DNA from: Flavobacteriales bacterium
GTDB taxonomy: Bacteria > Bacteroidota > Bacteroidia > Flavobacteriales > Flavobacteriaceae
Assembly: GCA_017303755.1 (NCBI GenBank)
Contig: JAFLBS010000014.1
Coordinates: forward strand, 1-41,425
Direction: 5' to 3'
Length of the DNA: 41,425 nt
Shown here: positions 31,825-41,425 of the stretch, piece by piece
Layout: every line of letters begins with the position of its first letter
Position numbering within the stretch: the stretch's first letter is position 1
The notes under the pieces: generated by a model
What the model was told of the DNA's origin: nothing
The model's database searches: none
Seen by the model: only the letters and a program-made list of their open reading frames with translations
Program-made: the position numbers and the translations under genes

Positions 31825-32915
31825 TACTTTGGTTTGTAAATGGTTTCGGTAGCCGATAATCCTTCTATGATTTCTACATTTTGGTAATCGCTCAACCCAA
31901 TTTTTACTTTTCGCTTCTCGTCTTCATTGACCAAAACGTATTCATCGTCTATCAAAAAACTTTTAGGAATGGTCACTACATTTTTTTTAGTAGTAATGAT
32001 GATATTCGCTTCAGCCGTAAGATTCGGATACAATTTGGTAGGCGAAACATCAAAATGAGCTTCAATTTTAAACGTACGTGAGCGTTCGTCCATTATGGGA
32101 TAAATTTTACCGACTGTTGCGTCAAACACTTTACCTTTGTAACTGTCTAGGGTTACGACTAACTTTTGTCCAACGGCAACGCGCACCATATCGTTTTCAT
32201 CTACATCCAACTCGAGTACATAAGCATTTTTCTTACCAATGATAGCCAATGGAGTTTGTGAGGTAACCAACGTTCCTTCTTTTACTAAAACATCAAATAA
32301 TTCGCCCGAAAAAGCACTTTTAATAGTGAAATCACTTTGCGATTTTTCACTGATTTTAAGATTGATGTTGTTGCGGCTTTGCTCGTTCTTGAGTTGCGAA
32401 CGCAATTGCGATAATTGTTTTAAAGCTGATTCGTAGTTGGATTTGGAGTTTTTATACGCCAATTCAACGCGCTCGTATTCGACTTCAGAAATGACTTTGT
32501 ATTCTTTGATGTTTTTATTTCGATTGTATACTGATTGATCCAATGCCAATCGATCTTTAGCCATTTGCACTTTGGTTTCCATTTCCGAAATTTTATCTTG
32601 AATGTAACGATTGCTTTCTTGACTAAGTTGATACGCTAATCGAGCATTTTCGGTAGTAAGAGCCGCTTTCTCGCTTTCAATTTGAAACAACGACTGACCT
32701 TGAGTTATGGATTGCCCAACAGTAACGTTGATTTTTTGAAGTACACCATTTACAGTCGAGAAAACAGTGTATTGGTTTTCGGCTTTGACTACTCCTGAAG
32801 CATAAACACTTTCGGTAATAGTGCCTTTTTTAGGTTGAATCTTATCAACTTCTTTTTTGGAGCATGAAGTTGTAATGAGTAAAATTACTGAAATAATAAA
32901 AACTGAATATCGCAT
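31824..32915 (-). CDS. Periplasmic membrane-fusion (HlyD/MacA-like) lipoprotein
   Basis: 363 residues. It has a lipoprotein signal with lipobox ITTSC (Cys18), a first lipoyl half (about 40-80, VNGVLQKINVTVGQSITQGQ), and a long coiled-coil hairpin (about 85-190; KISEMETKVQMAKDRLAL, then ESALKQLSQLRSQL). The second lipoyl half (FTIKSAFSGELFDVLVKEG) and beta-barrel and membrane-proximal domains follow to the end. It links the inner-membrane ABC pump to an outer-membrane channel. First gene of the operon; the substrate is not evident. Confidence 0.93.
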   Translation of the reverse strand: MRYSVFIISVILLITTSCSKKEVDKIQPKKGTITESVYASGVVKAENQYTVFSTVNGVLQKINVTVGQSITQGQSLFQIESEKAALTTENARLAYQLSQESNRYIQDKISEMETKVQMAKDRLALDQSVYNRNKNIKEYKVISEVEYERVELAYKNSKSNYESALKQLSQLRSQLKNEQSRNNINLKISEKSQSDFTIKSAFSGELFDVLVKEGTLVTSQTPLAIIGKKNAYVLELDVDENDMVRVAVGQKLVVTLDSYKGKVFDATVGKIYPIMDERSRTFKIEAHFDVSPTKLYPNLTAEANIIITTKKNVVTIPKSFLIDDEYVLVNEDEKRKVKIGLSDYQNVEIIEGLSATETIYKPK

Positions 32916-33296
32916 TAGAATGTAGTTTACAACTATTAAAACATTACTTAAATTTACAAAAAATTAGATAAACTCTACTCCTTTTTAAGAATTATATTAG
33001 AATAAAAAATCTAGCCTTTTAAAGTTATAAATTCAAAATTAATTCTAAGGTATTTTTTAAAAAAAAGAACTACATCATCTTTATTAGAATTTTATGAATT
33101 GCTATTATCATAATTTCCGAAAAGAACAACCTCATGGCTATTAATCAAATAAGTACTATCCTTTTATGCAATCCCTTTTTGCTAATTTGAAATCACCTTG
33201 ATTACAAGAAGAATAATAATTTGACTCACTTTCTATTGAAATTTACATTATTTTTGAATCAACAAACTCGGTAAGCAACCATTCATTTAAAAATTT
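32916..33296. other. Divergent intergenic region
   Basis: 381 bases between the minus-strand efflux operon and the plus-strand TPR gene. It is very AT-rich and must hold both promoters. I see no gene, no strong hairpin and no copy of the CTACC-N6-GGTAG motif. Confidence 0.5.
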
Positions 33297-34772
33297 ATGA
33301 AAAAAGTCTTTTACTCTGCCTTTCTACTTGTCGCTTTTACAACGCTTGTTCATTCTCAAAATTACTCTCGAAAAGTTTTCAACTACAATCAAATGGAAAA
33401 AGAGTCACCAAAATGTGACGATGCTACAATGAATGAGCTGAACAATTCACTAGTTTTTTTACAACAAAATAATAGTGATGCTGCAGTTATATCATCAAAA
33501 AAGACATTTGAAAAAAACATAGATTGTCCTGCAAGTCATGAAATTTTTGGATTATGCTTATTTCGTAACGGAAAATTACTCGAAGGAATTTCAATTATTG
33601 ATGATGCCATTGAAAGATTTGGAAGTGTCCCAGAATTGATTAGACGCAGAAGTGAACTTAGTATAGAGCTGTATTCGGTTGGCGTGAGTCAAAGAAATAT
33701 TGATGGAAATACCGTTTTTGTATCTGGAGTAAACCAATTGCCATATGATGAAGAACAATTCAAACAAGAAAATCTAAAATCGGCTCTTTTGGACTTAGAA
33801 TATTTAACTAGTAAGTTTCCTGATCACTATGAAGAAATCTTTACTCTTGCAAAAATACATCAAGCATTAGGCAACTTCGAACAATCGACAGTTGGATTTG
33901 AACAATTGATTCCATATGATGAATTCAGAGACAATAGTTTGTATAACATCGCTGAAAACTGCATCCAAATTAAAGATTATGCTAATGCCGAAAAACGATT
34001 ATTTGCATTGACCGCAATGCATCCTGACAATTCACAAATACTGAATAAATTATCTGAATTATACGAGTTAACTGGTAATCTTGAAAAAAAAGAAGAATAC
34101 CGTAAAAAAAGTGTTTTCTACAGTTTATCACTTTACTCTGCCGATTTTGAATACAATGATAAAAACTACGAAGTAATTACTTTTTTCGAATCAAATGAGA
34201 ATAGTAAATCTAAGAAATCGGCTCGTTTGAATCAATTAAAATCAACTGAAAGCCAAAACTACGTTATTGATTTATGTTTGAGTATCTTAAAAATGCATGC
34301 TAACCACGGAAATGGTATTGAAGAGGAAGCTACAAAAATACTCGAGAAAATAGGTAAACCATCATTATACAATACTCACAAACTAATTCAAACCAATATT
34401 TCAACTTGTACAATGACTAATTTGGCACAAATAATGGCGACAATAAAAGATGAAAGTTCGTGGGAATTGTTGGTCAGTATCATGAATCAAATAACATCCA
34501 TGCCTTCTACATTGATTCCGCCCAATATTCCCGAACAAGTCATTGAATTTGATGAAGAAAAAGGAACAAAAGAAATACTTAAGGTAATTCAACTTGAGTT
34601 TGCTAAGAAAATCGCTAGTACATCTGATTTAATTTTTGGTTCTAACAACTATTTGTTTTTTTCAGCTTTAAAAAAAGTAAACCGTCAAAAAGTACTAAAT
34701 TCTGCCAAAGAAGTCGGATTTACTGATAAAGAAATAAAAAGATTAAAAAGGGAATTAGACAATGCCTTTTAA
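33297..34772 (+). CDS. Exported TPR-repeat protein of unknown function
   Basis: 491 residues with a signal peptide (MKKVFYSAFLLVAFTTLVHSQ). The middle (about 50-280) is helical with tetratricopeptide-like repeats (YEEIFTLAKIHQALGNFEQS, then SLYNIAENCIQIKDYANAEK, then SQILNKLSELYELTGNLEKK). A further helical C-terminal domain (about 280-491) has no recognised motif. A lysine-rich end (KEIKRLKRELDNAF) closes it. TPRs imply protein binding in the periplasm. It is monocistronic and ends just before a bidirectional terminator shared with valS. Confidence 0.85.
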   Translation: MKKVFYSAFLLVAFTTLVHSQNYSRKVFNYNQMEKESPKCDDATMNELNNSLVFLQQNNSDAAVISSKKTFEKNIDCPASHEIFGLCLFRNGKLLEGISIIDDAIERFGSVPELIRRRSELSIELYSVGVSQRNIDGNTVFVSGVNQLPYDEEQFKQENLKSALLDLEYLTSKFPDHYEEIFTLAKIHQALGNFEQSTVGFEQLIPYDEFRDNSLYNIAENCIQIKDYANAEKRLFALTAMHPDNSQILNKLSELYELTGNLEKKEEYRKKSVFYSLSLYSADFEYNDKNYEVITFFESNENSKSKKSARLNQLKSTESQNYVIDLCLSILKMHANHGNGIEEEATKILEKIGKPSLYNTHKLIQTNISTCTMTNLAQIMATIKDESSWELLVSIMNQITSMPSTLIPPNIPEQVIEFDEEKGTKEILKVIQLEFAKKIASTSDLIFGSNNYLFFSALKKVNRQKVLNSAKEVGFTDKEIKRLKRELDNAF

Positions 34773-34775
34773 AAA

Positions 34776-34801
34776 AAATCCCGAGCAAAACTCGGGATTT
34801 T
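34776..34801. terminator. Bidirectional terminator between the TPR gene and valS
   Basis: Perfect 10-bp stem AAATCCCGAG (34776-34785) / CTCGGGATTT (34791-34800), loop CAAAA. An A run on the left supplies the T tract for the minus strand; the plus-strand T tract is short. Confidence 0.88.
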
Positions 34802-34824
34802 ATAGTATAATTTGATTGTAAATT

Positions 34825-37452
34825 CTATTTCAAACCAGCCAAACTTTGCTCAATCGTAGCAATTTTAGCTAATGCATCGGCTTCTTTTTTGCGTTCATTT
34901 TCAATAATTTCCGCTTTAGCATTCGCTACAAACTTCTCATTGGATAACTTCACTTGAACCGATTGTAAAAATCCTTTGATGTACTTCAACTCTTCGGTCA
35001 ATTTTGCAATTTCAGCTTCTACATCAATATTACCCGTAATTGGAATAAAATATTCGTTGGATTTCACACGATAGGATAACGCGCCATTCACTTTATCAGA
35101 AACATAATCCAAAGAAGAAATATTACCTAACTTAGCTATTGCACTATCAAAATAAGTAGAGGCTTTTTCAGCATTTACTACTTTCAGTTCGATGGTATCT
35201 TTATTTGGAATGTTTTTGTCTTTGCGAATCGTTCTGATTCCAGAAATTACTTCAGTTGCAAAATCAAAATCAGCAATTAATTTTACATCAAATGCTTTTG
35301 ATTTTGGCCATTCACCAATGATTAATGCTTGCTCTGGAGTTCGTTCTGTAATTCGTTGCCAAATCTCTTCGGTTAAGAAAGGCATGAATGGATGCAACAA
35401 TTTCAAGTTGTTTTCCAACATTTCGATTGCTCTTTCAAATGTAGCTTTATCGATGGGTTGTTGATAAGCGGGTTTAATCATTTCTAAGAACCACGAGCAG
35501 AAATCATCCCAAACCAATTTGTAAATTGACATCAATGCATCTGAAATACGGTATTTATCAAAACTATCTTCAATTTCAATTAAAGTTTGTTGCAACTTCG
35601 CTTCGTACCATTCGATAGCTACTTTAGACGATTCGGGTTGAGCAATATCAGCTACTTCCCAACCTTTAATGAGTTTGAAAGCATTCCATATTTTGGTACT
35701 GAACGATTTACCTTGGTTGCACAATTCTTCGTCAAATAAAATATCATTTCCTGCCGAAGCACTCAAGAGCAATCCAACACGAACACCATCGGCTCCATAT
35801 TTATGAATCAACCCAAGCGGATCTGGAGAATTACCAAGTTGCTTAGACATTTTACGCCCTTGATTATCACGAACTAAGCCTGTCAAATACACATTAGTAA
35901 ATGGTTTTTCATTAGCATATTCATAACCTGCAATGATCATACGCGCTACCCAGAAGAATAAAATATCGGGACCAGTTACTAAATCGTTGGTCGGATAATA
36001 ATACTTATAATCTTCATTTTCAGGATCTAAAATTCCGCCAAAAACGGCTATTGGCCATAACCATGATGAGAACCAAGTATCGAGTGCATCGGCATCTTGA
36101 GTTAAATGATTCGCGGTTAGTGCTGTGTCTCCCGTTTTAGCTTTTGCCAATTCGAGCGCTTTTTCTTTATTCTCAGCAACTACAAAATCTTCTTTTCCGT
36201 CGCCGTAATAGTAGGCTGGAATTTGTTGTCCCCACCACAATTGACGCGAAATGTTCCAATCGCGAATGTTTTCCAACCAATGACGGTACGTATTGTTGAA
36301 ACGCGAAGGATATAACTTCACTTCGTCGGTTTCTAAAACTGCTTTAATGGCAGGTTTTACCAAGTCGTCCATTTTCAAAAACCATTGATCAGACAAACGG
36401 GGTTCGATTACCGCTTTGGTTCTTTCTGAAGTTCCAACATTATTGGTGTAATTTTCTGTTTTCAGTAATGCTCCAATTTGTTGCAACTCGGCTTCAATTT
36501 CGGTACGAACCACAAAACGATCTTTTCCTTGATAATGCAAACCATACGAGTTTAACGAAGCATCGTCGTTGAAAATATCAATGATTTCCAGATTGTGCTT
36601 ATCGCCTAAGGTTTTATCGTTAACATCGTGAGCTGGAGTTACTTTAAGACAACCCGTTCCGAATTCAACATCAACATAATCATCCTCAATGATAGGAATA
36701 ACTCTGCCGGAAATTGGGATAATGGCTTTTTTGCCTTTCAAATGAGTGAATCGCTCATCATTAGGGTTGATGCAAATAGCAGTATCCCCAAAAATCGTTT
36801 CTGGCCGTGTTGTTGCAACGGTTAAGAATTCTTCTGAACCTTCAATTTTATATTTTATGTAATATAACTTCCCTTGACGTTCTTCAAAATTTACTTCTTC
36901 ATCAGACAAGGTCGTTTTGGCTTCTGGATCCCAATTCACCATACGGTACCCGCGGTAAATCAATCCTTTGTTGTACAAATCAACAAATGAATGAATTACA
37001 GACGCTGACATATCGTCATCCATAGTGAATTTTGTACGATTCCAATCGCATGAGCAACCCAATTGTTTAAGTTGTTCTAGAATTGTTCCACCGTATTTGT
37101 TGGTCCAATCCCAAGCGTGTTTTAGAAATTCTTCACGAGTCAAATCGTTTTTATTGATTCCTTCACTTTTCAATTTAGCAACCACTTTAGCTTCAGTAGC
37201 AATTGAAGCGTGATCGGTTCCTGGAACCCAACAAGCATTGAAGCCTTTTAAACGCGCACGTCGAATCAATACGTCTTGAATCGTATTGTTGAGCATGTGT
37301 CCCATGTGCAACACTCCTGTGACATTAGGTGGTGGAATTACGATGGTATACGGCGTTCTATGGTCGGGTTTAGAAGAAAAATAATCGTTTTTCATCCAGT
37401 AGTCGTACCATTTTTGTTCTACTTCTTTTGCGTTGAATTGAGCTGGAATCAT
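34825..37452 (-). CDS. valS: Valyl-tRNA synthetase
   Basis: 875 residues, normal length. The class I signature HIGH appears as HMGH (49-52, in [14 protein letters not shown]) and KMSKS as KMSKQ (534-538, [10 protein letters not shown]). The CP1 editing domain lies about 190-340. The C-terminal coiled coil ([20 protein letters not shown]) is the ValS tRNA-binding arm. It charges tRNA(Val) with valine in the cytoplasm; an essential single-copy gene. [19 protein letters not shown] is the expected start. Confidence 0.98.
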   Translation of the reverse strand: MIPAQFNAKEVEQKWYDYWMKNDYFSSKPDHRTPYTIVIPPPNVTGVLHMGHMLNNTIQDVLIRRARLKGFNACWVPGTDHASIATEAKVVAKLKSEGINKNDLTREEFLKHAWDWTNKYGGTILEQLKQLGCSCDWNRTKFTMDDDMSASVIHSFVDLYNKGLIYRGYRMVNWDPEAKTTLSDEEVNFEERQGKLYYIKYKIEGSEEFLTVATTRPETIFGDTAICINPNDERFTHLKGKKAIIPISGRVIPIIEDDYVDVEFGTGCLKVTPAHDVNDKTLGDKHNLEIIDIFNDDASLNSYGLHYQGKDRFVVRTEIEAELQQIGALLKTENYTNNVGTSERTKAVIEPRLSDQWFLKMDDLVKPAIKAVLETDEVKLYPSRFNNTYRHWLENIRDWNISRQLWWGQQIPAYYYGDGKEDFVVAENKEKALELAKAKTGDTALTANHLTQDADALDTWFSSWLWPIAVFGGILDPENEDYKYYYPTNDLVTGPDILFFWVARMIIAGYEYANEKPFTNVYLTGLVRDNQGRKMSKQLGNSPDPLGLIHKYGADGVRVGLLLSASAGNDILFDEELCNQGKSFSTKIWNAFKLIKGWEVADIAQPESSKVAIEWYEAKLQQTLIEIEDSFDKYRISDALMSIYKLVWDDFCSWFLEMIKPAYQQPIDKATFERAIEMLENNLKLLHPFMPFLTEEIWQRITERTPEQALIIGEWPKSKAFDVKLIADFDFATEVISGIRTIRKDKNIPNKDTIELKVVNAEKASTYFDSAIAKLGNISSLDYVSDKVNGALSYRVKSNEYFIPITGNIDVEAEIAKLTEELKYIKGFLQSVQVKLSNEKFVANAKAEIIENERKKEADALAKIATIEQSLAGLK

Positions 37453-37755
37453 TATATTGCTTAAATTGTTTATGGTTTAATTTAGTTTAAAGTTGTTACG
37501 AACTGGGTTACAAAAAATCCAATAGTTTCTCATTTAGCCCTGATTAAGCCGGTATCTCCCAATAGCTATCGGGGTGACACAAATCAAGCCATTCGCTTCT
37601 GATTGCTTTGAAACTCGCAAAACCAAAAAATTGGTATGTTTTTTGCACTACCTGTTGCAAAAGTAAGTAATAACTGCTTTTATAAAAAATTAAGAATTAA
37701 ATTTTTGTGTATTAATTTAAAGTAGCTATTTTTACGCTAACCAAATTTAAAAGAA
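37453..37755. other. Divergent intergenic region with a palindromic repeat fragment
   Basis: 303 bases between valS and the DUF1573 gene. A 16-bp near-palindrome CCCAATAGCTATCGGG (37558-37573) followed by GGTGACA looks like a dispersed Flavobacterium element. The DUF1573 promoter is probably near GCTATTTTTACGC (37723-37735). Confidence 0.5.
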
Positions 37756-38181
37756 ATGAAAAAAATAATACTTTTTACAGCTGTTTTGATGAGTGCGGTA
37801 GGTTTTTCTCAAGCGAAAATTGAGTTTAAAGCCACTGACAATACTATTGATTACGGAACTGTTTCGAAAGATACGGATAGTGGAGTGAGAACTTTTGAGT
37901 TTACCAACACTGGTAACGAGCCCTTAGTAATTAAAAACGTTCAATCCACTTGTGGTTGTACGGTACCAACTAAACCTACTGAACCAATAATGCCGGGTAA
38001 AACGGGTAAAATTGAAGTAAAATACAACATGAATCCGGGACCAATTAGAAAAACCATTACGGTTGAAAGTAATGCTAGTAATTATGAAGGCGGACGAATT
38101 TCATTAAAAATAAAAGGAGAAGTGATAGTACCGAAAGAGGTAAATCCACTTGAAAAAAAGAAAACCAGCCCGATGCAATAA
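37756..38181 (+). CDS. Exported DUF1573 protein
   Basis: 141 residues with a signal peptide (MKKIILFTAVLMSAVGFSQA) and one DUF1573 immunoglobulin-like domain (about 25-130). The typical GTVSKDTDSGVRTFEFTNTG, the VQSTCGCTVP cysteine motif and GKIEVKYN are present. Such ASH/Hydin-like domains are common in Bacteroidota exported proteins; the function is not known. An AAAAGAA stretch precedes the ATG. The following hairpin at 38186 serves as terminator. Confidence 0.9.
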   Translation: MKKIILFTAVLMSAVGFSQAKIEFKATDNTIDYGTVSKDTDSGVRTFEFTNTGNEPLVIKNVQSTCGCTVPTKPTEPIMPGKTGKIEVKYNMNPGPIRKTITVESNASNYEGGRISLKIKGEVIVPKEVNPLEKKKTSPMQ

Positions 38182-38185
38182 TTGA

Positions 38186-38211
38186 AAAGCCCTGAAATTC
38201 AGGGCTTTTTT
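38186..38211. terminator. Bidirectional terminator between the DUF1573 and protease genes
   Basis: Perfect 9-bp stem AAAGCCCTG (38186-38194) / CAGGGCTTT (38200-38208) with a T run to 38212. It lies directly at the stop codon (38211-38213) of the minus-strand protease gene. Confidence 0.88.
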
Positions 38212-39545
38212 TATATGATGCTTTTGAGTTGAAACTTTGTTTTGATAGTTACTCCCTTTCGATTGACCTCAATAGTAACGGTTTTTCCTTCCTCAGACCT
38301 GAGTATGTCTTTAATTCCTTGTAAGGTATAATTATGAGCAAAATTAGAGTTTATTTTTACAATAACATCTCCTTCTTTTAATCCTGCTAAATCAGCGGGC
38401 GAATCTTTTCTAACACTTAGAATCGAATAACTTGGCTTTAATTCGAATCTATATTTAAGATTACGTGTCACAGTATTTCCTCCACCTGATTCAAAAGATA
38501 CTTGGGCACTTGATGCGTTCTCTTCATATTCCTCTTTAACCCACTGTAAACCTTCATGCTGAATATCTAAACCGCTCATATTAAAATTAAACGGCATAAT
38601 AAAATTACTGTTTTTTTGAAGGAAAATTGTACTATTCGGATAGTCATAAATAACATTAAATCGTTTCATAACCTCAGAACCAATAGAACCAACTCTTTTT
38701 TCAACCATCTGAATACCTGCGAAAGCAATAGAATCGGGGAAGGACATCAATGGTCTTTTAAACTTAAATTCTCCTAATTCAAATAATTCTAACCTTGCTC
38801 TTTTGCCATAAATATTTCCGCTAAATCCTTTACCTAAAAAATCCAAATAATTTTTCTCAGGGATAGTAATTGAGGTATTTTTTTCTTTAAACAACCAAAT
38901 CGCATCACTATTGCCCGTATCTATCAACAACTTAGCAATTAGCGCTTCACTTTTATTCTCAAAAACTACTTTAGCATGAATATAAGGTTTGCTTTCTTCA
39001 ATTGAAATTGGGAGTTTTGAATAGTTATTTTTCCTTTTTTTAAAGGCATTCTGTATAGTATCATAAACAAAAATTTTGTTTTTCTTGTATTTAATTTCAA
39101 TTGGATTGTTCATAAAAAAATGACTTCCAATTATGCCATTAATAGGGAACCCAACTTGAGAGGAGATGTTGATTTCTTGATCTAAAACAATGTAGATTGT
39201 ATGATTATTATCGACATAATCTTTAATAACTAACTTATTATTTGAAGATTTGAAGCCTTCAAATGGTTCTTTATTACCGAAACCAGTAAATAAAATTTTT
39301 TCAATATTTTCAAACTTTACTTGATCGGTTTCATCCAAACTGAATAGAAGTGTTTCACTAACACCTGTATCCAATAAAAAATTAAGTTTTGCACCGTTTA
39401 CTTCGACTGGAATAATAATTAGGTTATTAATGAACTTAAATGGTATGGCAACTTTAGTTTTCTTATTTACAATTTCAAAGCCTTTTTGCGACCAAGCAAA
39501 TGATAAAAAGAACAACAAAAATAGTTGAATTACTTTGTTAAGCAT
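38211..39545 (-). CDS. Exported retropepsin-like aspartic protease with PDZ domain
   Basis: 444 residues with a signal peptide (ending FFLSFAWSQ). Two retropepsin-like half domains carry DTG at 59-61 (LNFLLDTGVSETLL) and DTG at 209-211 (AKLLIDTGNSDAIWL), so both catalytic aspartates are present in one chain. A C-terminal PDZ domain (about 365-440; SVRKDSPADLAGLKEGDVIV, TLQGIKDILRSEEGKTV) probably binds substrate tails. Location is periplasmic. Many Flavobacteria have such aspartyl-protease/PDZ proteins; substrates unknown. Confidence 0.9.
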   Translation of the reverse strand: MLNKVIQLFLLFFLSFAWSQKGFEIVNKKTKVAIPFKFINNLIIIPVEVNGAKLNFLLDTGVSETLLFSLDETDQVKFENIEKILFTGFGNKEPFEGFKSSNNKLVIKDYVDNNHTIYIVLDQEINISSQVGFPINGIIGSHFFMNNPIEIKYKKNKIFVYDTIQNAFKKRKNNYSKLPISIEESKPYIHAKVVFENKSEALIAKLLIDTGNSDAIWLFKEKNTSITIPEKNYLDFLGKGFSGNIYGKRARLELFELGEFKFKRPLMSFPDSIAFAGIQMVEKRVGSIGSEVMKRFNVIYDYPNSTIFLQKNSNFIMPFNFNMSGLDIQHEGLQWVKEEYEENASSAQVSFESGGGNTVTRNLKYRFELKPSYSILSVRKDSPADLAGLKEGDVIVKINSNFAHNYTLQGIKDILRSEEGKTVTIEVNRKGVTIKTKFQLKSII

Positions 39546-39670
39546 TAGAGTATTTTTTCATAAAATTATCAAAAAAAAAATCATCACTATTGATTTTAAC
39601 AATTTATAAAACAAAATAAAATCGAAATCAAAATAAAAATCGCAAATTTGCACAACTAAACTTTATTCAT

Positions 39671-40870
39671 ATGCCATCAATTTCAAACAAAGGCAAACAA
39701 ATGCCGGAATCACCTATACGAAAATTAGTTCCTTATGCTGAAAAAGCAAAGAAAAAAGGTGTTAAAGTATATCATTTAAATATTGGGCAACCCGATATTA
39801 AAACTCCAGAAGTAGCTTTAAATGCAGTAAAAAACGTAGACATCAAAGTATTGGAGTACAGTCATTCTGCAGGATTTGAAAGCTACAGAGTAAAGTTATC
39901 AAATTATTATAAAAATCATGGATTGCCAATCGAAACAGCCGATATAATAATAACAACTGGCGGTTCCGAAGCTTTGCTTTTTGCTATGGGAAGTACAATG
40001 GACTCGGGTGATGAAATTATTATCCCTGAACCTTTTTATGCCAATTACAATGGGTTTTCTATAGCTTCTGGAGTAAAAGTGGTTCCTGTGATATCAACAA
40101 TTGACGAAGGATTTGCTTTACCTCCAATTTCAGCTTTTGAAAAATTGATTACTCCTAAAACTAAAGCAATTTTGATTTGTAACCCAGGAAATCCAACTGG
40201 TTATTTGTATTCTGAATCTGAAATCCTTCAATTAGCCGAAATTGTTAAAAAACATGATTTATTTTTGATTGCTGATGAAGTATATAGAGAGTTTGTTTAT
40301 GATGAAAACGACAAACACTTTTCGGTAATGAATGTTCCTGGACTTGAAGAGCATGCAATAATGATTGATTCCGTATCTAAACGATATAGCATGTGTGGAG
40401 CACGAATTGGTTGTATTGTTTCTAAAAATAAAGAAGTAATGGCTACTGCTATGAAGTTTGCTCAAGCTCGTTTAAGTCCTCCAACTTTTGCTCAAATTGC
40501 CAGTGAAGCTGCTTTAGATACTCCGCAAAGTTATTTTGATGAAGTTATTGATGAATACAAAGACAGAAGAGATACACTTATTTTAGAACTTAATAAAATT
40601 GATGGGGTTAAAGTTGCTACTCCAAAAGGAGCATTCTATTGTATAGCTCGATTACCCGTTAAAAATGCAGATGATTTTGCTCAATGGCTTTTAGAATCGT
40701 ATGATTTTAATGGCGAAACAGTAATGGTTGCTCCTGCTGCTGGATTTTATTCTTCTCCAAATGTTGGTTTAGATGAAGTTAGAATTGCTTATGTTTTGAA
40801 GAAAGAAGATCTTATTAAATCGGTTCAGATATTAAAAGAAGCCTTAGAAACATATGCTGAGATTAATTAA
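39671..40870 (+). CDS. PLP-dependent class I/II aminotransferase
   Basis: 399 residues, fold type I aminotransferase. N-terminal arm MPSISNKGKQMPESPIRKL, substrate-loop LNIGQPDIKTP, TTGGSEAL cofactor phosphate contact, NPGNPTG, Asp202 and Tyr205 in IADEVYREF, and the Schiff-base Lys237 in DSVSKRYSMCGARIG. Members act on aspartate or related amino acids with 2-oxoglutarate; exact substrate not assigned. CAAATTTG at 39643-39650 is a possible -7 box. It ends in a strong terminator. Confidence 0.93.
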   Translation: MPSISNKGKQMPESPIRKLVPYAEKAKKKGVKVYHLNIGQPDIKTPEVALNAVKNVDIKVLEYSHSAGFESYRVKLSNYYKNHGLPIETADIIITTGGSEALLFAMGSTMDSGDEIIIPEPFYANYNGFSIASGVKVVPVISTIDEGFALPPISAFEKLITPKTKAILICNPGNPTGYLYSESEILQLAEIVKKHDLFLIADEVYREFVYDENDKHFSVMNVPGLEEHAIMIDSVSKRYSMCGARIGCIVSKNKEVMATAMKFAQARLSPPTFAQIASEAALDTPQSYFDEVIDEYKDRRDTLILELNKIDGVKVATPKGAFYCIARLPVKNADDFAQWLLESYDFNGETVMVAPAAGFYSSPNVGLDEVRIAYVLKKEDLIKSVQILKEALETYAEIN

Positions 40871-40888
40871 TTTTATCATTTATAAAAT

Positions 40889-40920
40889 AAAAAAGCTTCC
40901 TAAAATTAGGAAGCTTTTTT
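40889..40920. terminator. Bidirectional rho-independent terminator
   Basis: 11-bp stem AAGCTTCCTAA (40893-40903) / TTAGGAAGCTT (40906-40916), flanked by an A run and a T run. It serves the aminotransferase and the convergent T9SS type B gene. Confidence 0.9.
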
Positions 40921-40940
40921 ATTTACATCATTTTTCTAAA

Positions 40941-41425
40941 CTATCGTTTTAATGAAAAATGGGCTCTAAATTGTTTCTCTGCATTCTGTTCTGAATAGTC
41001 TACCGTAAACCAGTAATCCGTGGCTGGCATCTGTTGACCGTTGTAGGTTCCGTTCCAACCCTCACTCTGTGAGCTCAGTTGTTTGATCAGTTTACCATGA
41101 CGGTCAAAGATATAAATTCTTGCTCCTGGTTGTCCTGATAAACCAACTATATTCCAACTATCATGGATACCGTCTCCATTTGGAGTGAAGTACAACGGAT
41201 AATCGATGGTTTGAACATTAACCAATATCAGTGGATTACAACTGTTCTCTAGTCCGCCTTCTGTATCCCAAACCGTAATAAAGTGCTCTCCTAAACTCAC
41301 GTTTTCAAACACAGGTGAGTCTTGTCGTGGTCCATCATCCAAACTGTATTGGTAGGTTCCGTATCCTTCTGTAGTTACTGTAATGATTTGGTTATCCGAA
41401 AACGCATTGGTTACCGTATACCCTA
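40941..41425 (-). CDS. 3' end of a T9SS type B (gliding-motility-associated C-terminal) cargo gene
   Basis: An open frame enters from the right edge on the minus strand (GYTVTNAFSDNQIITVTTEG, then GTYQYSLDDGPRQDSPVFEN) and ends with TAG at 40941-40943. The visible part has the end of an Ig/SprB-like repeat (YQYSLDDGP, FENVSLGEHFITVWDTEGG) and a complete type B sorting domain (TIDYPLYFTPNGDGIHDSWNI, IYIFDRHGKLIKQL, WNGTYNGQQMPATDYWFTV, FRAHFSLKR). Such proteins are usually very large adhesins or surface proteins exported by the T9SS. The true start lies beyond the window. Confidence 0.92.
   Translation of the reverse strand, partial: GYTVTNAFSDNQIITVTTEGYGTYQYSLDDGPRQDSPVFENVSLGEHFITVWDTEGGLENSCNPLILVNVQTIDYPLYFTPNGDGIHDSWNIVGLSGQPGARIYIFDRHGKLIKQLSSQSEGWNGTYNGQQMPATDYWFTVDYSEQNAEKQFRAHFSLKR

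Overview
The window looks like a chromosomal segment of a Flavobacterium-type bacterium (Bacteroidota, Flavobacteriaceae). The DNA is AT-rich. Several secreted proteins end in type IX secretion system (T9SS) sorting domains, and the last gene ends in a gliding-motility-associated (type B) C-terminal domain. Promoters resemble the Bacteroidota TAnnTTTG type. Most proteins match families common in Flavobacterium: the AraC regulator starting MKLFIK, the MarR/nitroreductase/YceI trio, DUF1573, YaaA, and an OmpA with thrombospondin type 3 repeats. No rRNA, tRNA, CRISPR array, transposase or phage gene was recognised.

Region 1 (1-620): the end of a membrane protein gene, a small cupin gene overlapping it by ATGA, and a possible out-of-frame gene remnant. 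Region 2 (702-16661) is the most interesting part. It holds a histidine kinase with a periplasmic two-component propeller, a NarL/LuxR-type response regulator, and seven exported or membrane proteins, four of them with T9SS sorting domains. Every transcription unit here is preceded by the 16-bp palindrome CTACC-N6-GGTAG. There are eight copies, and in each a TAnnTTT-like -7 box starts 21-30 nt after the palindrome, 21-23 nt in the preferred reading of all eight. This places the palindrome centre near -41. I infer a compact, self-controlled regulon in which the response regulator activates its own gene, its kinase gene and a surface/secreted protein set. The last three operators directly abut the terminator of the preceding unit.

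Region 3 (17057-20508): an overlapping operon of an AraC-type regulator (probable TTG start), a small membrane protein, a hybrid kinase (PAS-HisKA-HATPase-REC-Hpt) and a single-domain response regulator. Region 4 (20782-25781): an OmpA-like protein, small membrane and basic proteins, a rhodanese, and a MarR-nitroreductase-YceI operon with two palindromes at its promoter. Region 5 (26052-29781): a glutamine amidotransferase (pabA/trpG), a coiled-coil protein, YaaA and small membrane proteins. Region 6 (29891-32915, minus strand): a MacAB-like tripartite efflux/export operon. Region 7 (33297-41425): a TPR protein, valS, a DUF1573 protein, a PDZ-aspartic protease, a PLP aminotransferase, and the 3' end of a T9SS type B cargo gene running off the window.

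Intergenic stretches carry dispersed structured repeats and a heptanucleotide tandem repeat (GTTTCRA).
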